From CAVSQX01 sp963730225 (GTDB lineage Bacteria; Planctomycetota; Phycisphaerae; Tepidisphaerales; Tepidisphaeraceae): a DNA stretch of 64,000 nucleotides. The stretch covers positions 1,178,001 through 1,242,000 of the forward strand of contig CAVSQX010000001.1 in NCBI GenBank assembly GCA_963730225.1. The letters run 5' to 3'. The notes under the pieces were generated by a model. That model saw only the letters and a list, made by a program, of their open reading frames with translations. It was not told where the DNA came from and made no database searches. Every line of letters begins with the position of its first letter. Position 1 is the stretch's first letter. The translations under genes were made by a program, and so were the position numbers. Below, piece after piece: positions 27,757-35,779 of the stretch.

Positions 27757-29307
27757 ATGGATAACGTACGAATCTTCGACACGACGCTGCGTGATGGTGA
27801 ACAGTCGCCCGGGGCAACGCTGACGCTGCCCGAGAAAATTGAGATTGCCCGCCAACTCGAAGCGATGGGCGTCGACATCATCGAAGCGGGATTTCCGATC
27901 AGTTCCGTGGGGGATTTTGAATCGGTGCAGGCGATCGCGTCGGAAATCACCAAAAGCACGGTGGCGGGGCTGGCCCGGTGCACGCCCCAGGACATCGAAC
28001 GCGCCGGTGAAGCGGTGAAGCATGCGAGGCATCCGCGCATTCACGTCTTTTTGGCGACAAGCAGAATTCACCGCGAGCACAAATTGAAAAAAGGCAAACA
28101 GGACATCGTCAAACTGGCGGTCGAATCGGTTCAGCAGGCCCGGCAGTACACCGATGACGTGGAATTCTCTCCGGAGGATGCCAGCCGAACCGAACTGGAA
28201 TTCCTGGAGGAAGTGACGCACGCCGCGGTGGAAGCCGGAGCGACGACGGTGAACCTGCCCGACACCGTCGGCTATGCGACGCCCAGGGGGTACGGAGAGA
28301 TTTTCTCACACATGCTCAACAAGTTGCCGATCCTGCGCGAGCGGAATGTGATTCTTTCGGCACACTGTCACGATGATCTTGGTCTGGCGGTGGCAAATTC
28401 GCTGTCGGCGGTGGAAAACGGCGCCAGGCAGGTGGAATGCACCATCAACGGCATCGGCGAGCGCGCGGGCAACGCGGCGTTGGAAGAAATCGTAATGGCT
28501 CTGCGGACCCGCGCCGATTTCTACAAAATCGGCACGAAAATCGACGCATCGAAAATTCATCCGATCAGCCGAATGGTCAGCACGCTCACCGGGCTGGTGG
28601 TGCAGCGCAATAAGGCGATCGTCGGCGAGAACGCGTTCGCCCACGAAGCCGGAATTCATCAGGACGGCGTGCTGAAATTCCGTGAGACGTACGAAATCAT
28701 GGACCCGACCTCCATCGGCATTCCCAAGTCCGCCCTGGTGCTGGGCAAGCACAGCGGCCGGCACGCTTTCCGCGATCGGGTCGGCCAACTGGGATACAAG
28801 CTGAGCGAGCCGCAGGTCGAATCGGCCTTCGTGAAATTCAAATCGCTGGCGGACAAGAAGAAGGAAGTCTTCGACGAGGACATCGAGGCACTGATCGACG
28901 AGCAGTTGGACATCACATCCGGAATGTGGGAGCTGGTCGGTGTGCAGGTAACGACCGGCTCCAATACGATTCCGACGGCGACGGTGACGCTGAAAGACTC
29001 CAGCGGACAGATTCTGCAGGATGCCAGCATCGGCGATGGACCGGTGGACGCGATTTATTCGGCGATTCAACGGTTGACCGGGGTGAAGGTGGCCCTGACG
29101 GATTATCGGATTCGCGCGATCAGCCGTGGCAAGGATGCTCAAGGCGAAGTGACGATTGAGTTGGAACACAGCGGCCGAACCATCCACGGCCGCGGGCTGA
29201 GCACGGACATTCTACAGGCCAGCGCCAAGGCGTATCTGACGGCGATCAATCGGCTTCGCAGCATGAGCAATCGAGAGCGCGTCGTGACACAGCACAGCGC
29301 GCTGTGA
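27757..29307 (+). CDS. leuA: 2-isopropylmalate synthase
   Basis: 516 aa from ATG 27757 (GGAG six bases upstream). It condenses 2-oxoisovalerate and acetyl-CoA, the first committed step of leucine synthesis. Markers: VRIFDTTLRDGEQSPGATL (catalytic Arg/Asp), EAGFPISSVGDFESV, NLPDTVGYATPRGYGEIF, the metal-binding SAHCHDDLGLAVANSL, and the C-terminal LeuA dimer domain for leucine feedback. The attenuator upstream gives transcriptional control by charged tRNA-Leu. No other leu genes follow. Confidence 0.97.
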   Translation: MDNVRIFDTTLRDGEQSPGATLTLPEKIEIARQLEAMGVDIIEAGFPISSVGDFESVQAIASEITKSTVAGLARCTPQDIERAGEAVKHARHPRIHVFLATSRIHREHKLKKGKQDIVKLAVESVQQARQYTDDVEFSPEDASRTELEFLEEVTHAAVEAGATTVNLPDTVGYATPRGYGEIFSHMLNKLPILRERNVILSAHCHDDLGLAVANSLSAVENGARQVECTINGIGERAGNAALEEIVMALRTRADFYKIGTKIDASKIHPISRMVSTLTGLVVQRNKAIVGENAFAHEAGIHQDGVLKFRETYEIMDPTSIGIPKSALVLGKHSGRHAFRDRVGQLGYKLSEPQVESAFVKFKSLADKKKEVFDEDIEALIDEQLDITSGMWELVGVQVTTGSNTIPTATVTLKDSSGQILQDASIGDGPVDAIYSAIQRLTGVKVALTDYRIRAISRGKDAQGEVTIELEHSGRTIHGRGLSTDILQASAKAYLTAINRLRSMSNRERVVTQHSAL

Positions 29308-29309
29308 AT

Positions 29310-30305
29310 CTACAGCAGCTTGGCCAGTTTTTCGGCGTAATAGGTAATGATCAAATCAGCGCCGGCACGCTTGATGGCGCCCAGGGACTCGAGAATGGCG
29401 CGGTCGCCGTCGATCCAGCCGTTGCGGGCAGCGGCTTCGATCATGGCGTATTCGCCGCTGACTTGATAGGCGACCAGCGGCGCCCGAATTTCGCGCCGTA
29501 CGGCGGCGATGATATCCAGATACGCACCGGCCGGCTTGACCATCACCATGTCGGCCCCTTGTTGCACGTCTAATGTCGCTTCTCGAACCGCTTCGTCGAC
29601 GACGCCGGCGGGATCCATTTGATAAGAGCGGCGATCTCCAAATGCCGGGGCGGAATCGGCCGCGTCACGAAATGGGCCGTAAAGCGCGCTGGCATACTTC
29701 ACGGAGTAGGCCAGAATTCCGACGTCGAAAAAATTCGCCGCGTCCAATCCCTTTCGCAATTCCCCGACGACGCCGTCCATCATGCCGCTGGGAGCGACCA
29801 TCGCCGCGCCGGCTTTGGCGTGATTCAGCGCCTGCTGCACCAGCCCATGCACGGTAGCGTCGTTGCGAACCGTGGAATGATCCGAAGTCATCGGGCCGCA
29901 GTGGCCGTGGCTGGTGTATTCGCAGAAACACAAATCGGTAATGGCCGCCATCGGAAGCTTCTGCCGTCGGGTTTCCGCGAGCAAGCGGCAAACAACATTG
30001 TCGTCGCGCAGCGCTTCGGAGCCGATGTCATCTTTCTTCGTCCGGTCGATGACGCCGAACACGAGATACGCCAGAAATCCTTCCGCGGCCCGTTGCGCGA
30101 GCCATGGGCAGGCAACGTCGACCGACATCTGAAAAATACCCGGCATGCTGGGCACCTCGCGCTGCTGCATTGCACCCTCGACGACGAACAGCGGCACGAT
30201 CACGTCGCTGCGGCGCAGCGTTGTGCCCTGAAGCATTTGGCGCAATTGCGGTTGTTGTCGCAATCGCCGCGGGCGGATGGGCAAATCGAGCGAATCCTCG
30301 TTCAT
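29310..30305 (-). CDS. hemB: Delta-aminolevulinic acid dehydratase (porphobilinogen synthase)
   Basis: 331 aa from ATG 30305. It joins two 5-aminolevulinate molecules in tetrapyrrole synthesis. Conserved parts: the zinc-type cysteine site DLCFCEYTSHGHCG, APSGMMDG, the first active-site lysine in YSVKYASALYGPFRDA, and the Schiff-base lysine in MVMVKPAGAYLDI. Converges with leuA at a two-base distance and is divergent from the DUF481 gene. Confidence 0.97.
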   Translation of the reverse strand: MNEDSLDLPIRPRRLRQQPQLRQMLQGTTLRRSDVIVPLFVVEGAMQQREVPSMPGIFQMSVDVACPWLAQRAAEGFLAYLVFGVIDRTKKDDIGSEALRDDNVVCRLLAETRRQKLPMAAITDLCFCEYTSHGHCGPMTSDHSTVRNDATVHGLVQQALNHAKAGAAMVAPSGMMDGVVGELRKGLDAANFFDVGILAYSVKYASALYGPFRDAADSAPAFGDRRSYQMDPAGVVDEAVREATLDVQQGADMVMVKPAGAYLDIIAAVRREIRAPLVAYQVSGEYAMIEAAARNGWIDGDRAILESLGAIKRAGADLIITYYAEKLAKLL

Positions 30306-30419
30306 CGACTGCAATTATAGCGAAACATGACCGCGCCTGTTGGGAACCGGACTCAACTTTTACTTCGGCTCAGGGCCGGAATTATACTCCGCCCCCGTTT
30401 TTCACGTTTGGAGGTTCGC

Positions 30420-31427
30420 ATGAAGAGGGTTGTTTTGTTGCTGGCGGGCATCGTTGCATTGTGCGCCGGCGCCGTTTCCGCGGACGAGGTCGTCTTCAAG
30501 AACGGCGACAAGCTAAGCGGAACGATCACCGCGCTGGCCGGCGGAAAGCTGACTATCCACACGCTGGAGGGAGACGTGGTGGTGGCGTTGTCGGAAGTGG
30601 AAACATTCTCGACCGACGCTCCGATCAAGGTGGTTCTTTCCGACGGAACGGAATTGACGCGGAAAATTGACGCCGACAGCAACGGGCAGGTGTTGCTCCC
30701 CGGTGGCATTCTGGGGCCGGAACATGTGAACGTTTCGGACATCGGCGAGTTGAATCCGCCACCGGTGGCATGGACCGGCGATATCAAATTCGGCGGCTTG
30801 CTGACTCGCGGCAACACCGACACCGAAAGCGTCGATTTTGGCTTTGATCTCACCCGAAAGTCAGATCAGGACCTGGCGAATGTCAACGCCGAATACCTCA
30901 CCGGCCGCACCAAGACCAACGGCGTGGAAACGACCACCGCCGACCAATGGAACGCCGAATCGCGATATGATTACAATTTTACCAAGGTCCTGTACGGATT
31001 TGCCGACTTGCAGTTTTCGCACGATCGTCTGGCCTTTCTTGACCTGCGATTCAATCCGTCCGCCGGGCTGGGATACCATCTGATCAACAGGCCGAACTTC
31101 ACGCTCGATCCCGAGGGCGGCTTGGCCTGGGTTTACGAGGAGTACACCAACGGCACGCCGACGCGGCGCGATATCTCGCTCAAGTTGGCCTATCACCTGA
31201 ATTGGCAGTGCAACCAGGGCAACTCGATCTTTAACGATGTCGAGTACTTTCCCAGCATTCAGTATGGGAAGAATTTCCTGGTGAATGTCGATGCGGGCAT
31301 CCACAGCGCGATCAGCAAGAGTTTCTTCATGGAGTTCAAGGTCGTCTGGAATTATGATTCGACGCCCGCGAACGGGGCATTGAAAAACAACACGCGCTAC
31401 GAACTGAATCTGGGATATAAATTCTAA
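30420..31427 (+). CDS. DUF481 outer-membrane-type protein
   Basis: 335 aa from ATG 30420, with GGAGG upstream. A signal peptide (MKRVVLLLAGIVALCAGAVSA) leads to an Sm-like or SH3-like beta segment (VFKNGDKLSGTITALAGGKLTI) and then a C-terminal beta-strand-rich DUF481 domain (FGGLLTRGNTDTESVDFGFDL ... RYELNLGYKF), ending in an aromatic residue as outer-membrane barrels do. Family members such as YdiY are of unknown function, with salt- or acid-induced examples known. Confidence 0.87.
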   Translation: MKRVVLLLAGIVALCAGAVSADEVVFKNGDKLSGTITALAGGKLTIHTLEGDVVVALSEVETFSTDAPIKVVLSDGTELTRKIDADSNGQVLLPGGILGPEHVNVSDIGELNPPPVAWTGDIKFGGLLTRGNTDTESVDFGFDLTRKSDQDLANVNAEYLTGRTKTNGVETTTADQWNAESRYDYNFTKVLYGFADLQFSHDRLAFLDLRFNPSAGLGYHLINRPNFTLDPEGGLAWVYEEYTNGTPTRRDISLKLAYHLNWQCNQGNSIFNDVEYFPSIQYGKNFLVNVDAGIHSAISKSFFMEFKVVWNYDSTPANGALKNNTRYELNLGYKF

Positions 31428-31449
31428 GGCGTGCCCCTGGGGGCCATCG

Positions 31450-32671
31450 CTACGCGGAGCCGAATTCGATTCCGCGCCGCTCGCTGGAAAGCGCCGTCAC
31501 GACGATGGCGAAAACAAAAACGATCGTGGCCGTCGTTGCCATGGCATTGGCGTAGCTGGTGTGATTCATCAGAAGTGATTGCACCCAGGCGATGCTGCCG
31601 GCGAGCAGTGCGCCGCATTGGTAGGCAAATCCGGGCAGAAATCCGCGGACGGAATCGGGCGAAAGCTCGGAAATGTGGGCGGGAATCACACCCCAGGCGC
31701 CTTGAACCATGAATTGAATCAGAAACTGCGCCGACGATCACGACCGGCAAATTGGGGGCGTACGCCCAAAGAGGAACGATGACGACCGCCAGCGCCAGCG
31801 AGCCGATGATGGCGCGCCGGCGGCCGGCGCGATCGGAAAGCATGCCCACGACAATTCCACCGATGATCGCGCCGACCGCCGAGATGGCATTGATGGCGGC
31901 GACACCGTGTGGGGAGAGATTCCATTGATTCTTCAGGAAGGTCGGGAACATGTCCTGCGTTCCGTGCGAGCAGAGATTCATTCCCCACAGCAGCAGCGTG
32001 ATCGCGATGAACAATCGCCAGTGCCGCAGCAGCGTCGAACCCAGCCTTGACCAGTTAAGTTCCCGGGTTTTTTCCCAAACAGGAGATTCGCTGACACCGA
32101 ATCGAACATACAAGGCCAGCAGCGCCGGCACACCACCCAGCAGGAACAACGGTCGCCAGCCGATGTGCGGGAAGACAAAAAAATAGGCGGCGGATGCCAG
32201 CAAATTTCCGCAGGCGTAACCCTCCTGAACCAGGCCGGAAAGAATTCCGCGAAAGCGCATCGGAGCGTGCTCCATGGCCAGCGACGCGCCGACGCCCCAT
32301 TCCCCGCCCATGCCGATGCCGAAGAGCAGGCGGCAGACGACGAAAGTGGAATAGCTGGGCGCGAGCCCGCTGAGAATGGAGAGGGTCGAAAAAAACAGGA
32401 GGTTCAGAATCAAAGGGCGGCGACGGCCATAACGGTCGGCCAGCAGGCCGAAAATAAACGCGCCGATCGGACGGGTCGCCAAGGTCATCCAGATGGTCAG
32501 GCTGATTTTGGAATTGGGGACGCCGAAAGTTTTTGCAATGTCGGGCAGGCAAAGCGCCACGAGGAAAAAATCAAAGGCATCCAGCGTCCAACCGAAAAAA
32601 CCGGCGAGCACGGCGGACAGGGAATCTCCGCGCAAAGCGTGGATCGATGCGATTTCGGTTGGTTGGCTCAC
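31450..32671 (-). pseudogene. MFS transporter, one frameshift near 31730
   Basis: Starts at ATG 32671. Major facilitator features: FFGWTLDAFDFFLVALCLPDIA, DRYGRRRPLILNLLFFS after helix 2, and GGEWGVGASLAMEHAPMRFRG, the sialate/aromatic-acid permease (AAHS-like) signature. After VVIVGA the frame changes, and the last helices continue in another frame (FMVQGAWGVIPAHISELSPDSVRGF ... TALSSERRG) ending at 31450. The break lies at GTCGGCGCAG. Substrate unknown, maybe an organic acid. Probably intact in the organism if the shift is a sequence error. Confidence 0.82.
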
Positions 32672-33447
32672 TGCGAGGAGAGCATTTCCTGCACAGAACG
32701 CGGGGCCGTTACCACGAGATTATCGTGGAAGAAGCTGATCGTGGCGGGGCCGCCGTTGTCCTTCCAGATCTCGGGGCGAACCGTCGTGGTGATCATCTTG
32801 ATGATCTCATTGGCCCGGTCCTGGCGGGAGGTTCCGGAATTGGCGTTGGTTTGGGTATTGGCATTCTGAAACAGATTCGAACCGGAGCCACCGCCACCGC
32901 CGCCGCCACCACCGCCGGCAGTGCCGGAGTTGTTGTTGGTCAAATCCAGCGATGGAGCGTTGGTGTAATCCGGGGCCTGGAAGAGCAGGTCTTGAATCGG
33001 GTAGAGCCGCGTGACCAACTCCTTGTCCTCCTGCTCCTGTGAAGTGACTTGAATGACGCCCTCGTCGACGTAAAAAGTCAGCGTTCCCACGCCGCCGGCA
33101 TCCTGGAGAATCATCTTCAAGGCCTTGCGCAGCGAAATGGCGGAATTCATACGCAGCGTAATGGGCGTGTCCTTCTCGACCTTGGCGGCGTCGAGCGCTC
33201 GCCAATCGACGTCGATATTGGCGCCGGTCGCATCACTGAGAAAATCGATGCAATCGGAAAGCCCGGCAGCATTGAAACGCAACTCGGGCAGCGGGCGATC
33301 CAACGCGCGCTTGGCCAACACTGACGGGCGCATGGTCGAGGGCTGGGTGGTCGGTGTGATTGGATCGGCCACGGCAGAATTCAAAAATCCCAACGCCAAC
33401 GCCGCCCCCGCCGCCGCCTTGACCGCTGGTGAAACGATGCGCGACAT
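32668..33447 (-). CDS. Secretin/STN-like domain protein
   Basis: 259 aa from ATG 33447 (GGAGG upstream). A signal peptide (VKAAAGAALALGFLNSAVA) is followed by a short-repeat domain like the N0/STN domain of secretins and TonB-dependent receptors (DCIDFLSDATGANIDVDWRAL ... SLRKALKMILQDAGG ... DEGVIQVTSQEQ), then a run of ten or more Gly (SGTAGGGGGG...) and a second domain resembling the secretin N-repeat (IIKMITTTVRPEIW ... LVVTAPRSVQEML). No secretin barrel is present. It ends by overlapping the MFS start. Confidence 0.75.
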   Translation of the reverse strand: MSRIVSPAVKAAAGAALALGFLNSAVADPITPTTQPSTMRPSVLAKRALDRPLPELRFNAAGLSDCIDFLSDATGANIDVDWRALDAAKVEKDTPITLRMNSAISLRKALKMILQDAGGVGTLTFYVDEGVIQVTSQEQEDKELVTRLYPIQDLLFQAPDYTNAPSLDLTNNNSGTAGGGGGGGGGGSGSNLFQNANTQTNANSGTSRQDRANEIIKMITTTVRPEIWKDNGGPATISFFHDNLVVTAPRSVQEMLSSQ

Positions 33448-33466
33448 ATCGTCCTCCAATCTCCGT

Positions 33467-33793
33467 CTACGTTTGCCCGCTGCCGACCGTGTCGTTGCTT
33501 AACGGCTTGCCGGTGTACGGATCAAATTTCGCCCCGACGGGCACCGCGTTGGCGAGTTGGCCATGCAGCGGCTGGCCGGTTTGCGGATCATATTTAAACT
33601 GGGGCTTGGATGCGTTGGCGCCGGTTTCGATATCGTCCTCGATGCCCTGCAATCCCTTCTTGAACTCAACGATTCCCTTGCCAATGCTGCGGCCGACTTC
33701 CGGCAGTCGCTTGCCAAAAAACAGCAGGCCAAGAATCAGAATGACTCCCCATTCATCCAGAAACGGAACGTGCAGCGCCAGCGGAAGAAGCAT
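33467..33793 (-). CDS. tatA: Sec-independent translocase TatA-type subunit
   Basis: 108 aa from ATG 33793 (AGGTGA six bases upstream; a GTG at 33802 is the alternative). One N-terminal helix followed by the amphipathic FGKRLPEVGRSIGKGIVEFKKGLQG segment is the hallmark of TatA/E. The C-terminal half contains repeated YDPQTGQPL and YTGKPL segments of unknown meaning. Pore component for export of folded proteins. No tatB or tatC is adjacent. Confidence 0.92.
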   Translation of the reverse strand: MLLPLALHVPFLDEWGVILILGLLFFGKRLPEVGRSIGKGIVEFKKGLQGIEDDIETGANASKPQFKYDPQTGQPLHGQLANAVPVGAKFDPYTGKPLSNDTVGSGQT

Positions 33794-33864
33794 AGATGTC
33801 ACCTGAAACTAAACGGTCCAATCGAGGAACTTATTGCGGATTATATGCCTTTGCCCGCAAAAGG

Positions 33865-34869
33865 TTAACCATGTTGCCGCCGCAAAAAATCCAGCAGGCT
33901 CTGCATATCTTTCGGCACAGGGGCGGCAAGAGTCATCATTTTTAGCGTTCCCGGATGCACAAAGCTGATTTCCGCCGCGTGCAAAGCCTGACGATGGAAG
34001 TGAATTTGGCCGGAATCAAAGGGGCGACCGCCATACATGTCATCGCCAACGATGGGGTGTCCGATCGCAGCCATGTGCACGCGCAACTGGTGCGTCCGGC
34101 CCGTTTTAGGGAATAATCTGATAAAGGCGAAATCACCGAATGCCTCCTCCACCTGATATCGGGTTACCGCTGGGCGACCGCCGTTTTCCTCCTTGCGGAC
34201 GGCCTGCTTTTCTCGAGCGAATTTGTCCCTTCCGATGGGCTTGTCAATCAGGTCGGAAAGAAGCTCAGGCACACGGTGCACGACAGCCAGGTAGACTTTT
34301 TGAATCGTGCGGTTTTCAAATTGCCGGGCGAGCCGCCAGTGGGCTTCGTCGCTTTTGGCGACGAGCATCACGCCGGTCGTATTGCGATCGAGCCGATGCA
34401 GAATTCCTGGACGCCAGTTGCCGTTGACGGCGCTCCATTTTTGGCCGTAGTAGACAAGTCCATTCACCAGAGTTCCGCTCCAACGACCGCGGGCCGGATG
34501 CACGATCAAATCCGCCTGCTTGTTCAGCGCCAGGAAATGTTCGTCTTCGTAAATGATGTCCAACGGAATCGGCTCAGGTGTCAATTCGTTGACCGGCTCG
34601 GGCGGCGCGACCATTTCCACCTGGTCGCCTTCCTTGAGCTTGTAACTGGGCTTGGTCGCTTTGCCGTTTACTTTTACCAATCCTTCGTCGATCAGCCGCT
34701 GGATCATATTGCGCGAGAGATAGGCGAGCCGGCCGCTGAGGAATTGATCGATTCGCTGCGTCTGCGTTTTGCTCGCACGGAAATGGAAGTGCCGGACATC
34801 CGCTTCCGACTCCAGCTCCGGCTCTCCGGTTGTTTCGTCAGCGGATGGCGTGGGTTCCTGGGGAACCAT
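33865..34869 (-). CDS. rluD: RluD-type ribosomal pseudouridine synthase
   Basis: 334 aa. It has an N-terminal S4 RNA-binding domain (RIDQFLSGRLAYLSRNMIQRLIDEGLVKVNGK), then the RluA-family catalytic motif HRLDRNTTGVMLVAKS with its Asp, and the later RLFPKTGRTHQLRVHMAAIGHPIVGD. It should modify uridines in 23S rRNA helix 69 or a similar site. Start ATG shares bases (TAATG) with the end of the upstream TPR gene, so the two are coupled. Confidence 0.93.
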   Translation of the reverse strand: MVPQEPTPSADETTGEPELESEADVRHFHFRASKTQTQRIDQFLSGRLAYLSRNMIQRLIDEGLVKVNGKATKPSYKLKEGDQVEMVAPPEPVNELTPEPIPLDIIYEDEHFLALNKQADLIVHPARGRWSGTLVNGLVYYGQKWSAVNGNWRPGILHRLDRNTTGVMLVAKSDEAHWRLARQFENRTIQKVYLAVVHRVPELLSDLIDKPIGRDKFAREKQAVRKEENGGRPAVTRYQVEEAFGDFAFIRLFPKTGRTHQLRVHMAAIGHPIVGDDMYGGRPFDSGQIHFHRQALHAAEISFVHPGTLKMMTLAAPVPKDMQSLLDFLRRQHG

Positions 34870-35694
34870 TAATGCATCGGCTCGGTTGCTGGATGACGGG
34901 CGGGCTGGGACGGCGGCGGCGTTGATTGCGTCGTCGGCACGGGAAGGGCCGGCGTCGCCTGTGCCTGCGGCGCCAGATAAATCGGCGATTCGATGGTCGG
35001 CAACTGGGTCAGTTCATCCTTGGCCCGATTTTGCAATTCCGTAGGAACATCGGAGTCGTCGGCGATAAGGCTTAGATTTTTCTGTGCCGATTCCCAATCG
35101 CGCCGATTCTCGGCGATGGCGGCCAGACCAAAATGGGCGTGAGTCACGGCGTCACGATCTTTCAGATACACCGGGTTGTCGAGAATTTCCTGATACGCTT
35201 GCGCGGAACGACGCAGATACTCGTCCGAGGTTTGCGGCGGCTGCAAGGCGGGTTGCGTAGCCGCTCCGGGCAGCGTCGGCAGGTTCGCCAATTGCCAGTT
35301 CAAATCGCCCTGCGCCAGCAACGCTTGTGCTTTCAATTTGGGATCGTCGGTCGTGTTGAGAACGGTGGAAATGGCATCGGCCGCCGCCGAGGCGCGACCT
35401 TCGCGCATGTCGGCAACACCGCGCGGGCCTTCCATTTGTAACACATTCTCCAACTCGTTCGGGCTCGGTTGCAGCTCGTTCACATAACGCTGCGCCTGGG
35501 AAAGCTGATCGAGCATGGCCAGACGCGTGTTTCCGGCGCAGCACCATGCGCCAGCGAACGATCATGGCCGCCGCGGCGAAAACCAGCAGGACGGTCAGGG
35601 CCGTGTTTCCCCAGCGCTGAAGTTTTTGCGGCAGCCCTTCCAACTGCTTGGCCAACTCATTGGTCGCCAGTTGATGCCGCCGATCCGCTTTCAT
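34869..35694 (-). pseudogene. Membrane-anchored TPR-like protein, one frameshift near 35550
   Basis: The first frame (from ATG 35694) encodes a basic N-terminus and one membrane helix (WGNTALTVLLVFAAAAMIVRW). The second (down to 34869) encodes an extracytoplasmic helical part (LDQLSQAQRYVNELQP ... RSAQAYQEILDNPVYLKD ... HFGLAAIAENRRDWESAQKNL) that looks like divergent TPRs, and a Pro/Thr-rich tail. The join lies at GTGCTGCGCCGG. The combined layout resembles the YfgM/BamD-like anchor proteins found in Planctomycetes; the role is unknown. Confidence 0.7.
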
Positions 35695-35779
35695 GGGACG
35701 CGGAAGTGTAATGACCCGGGCGGGTCAAGTCCATTTTCCGCTTTGAGATTTGCCGTGCAGGCCGAGTAAGATCGCCCGG

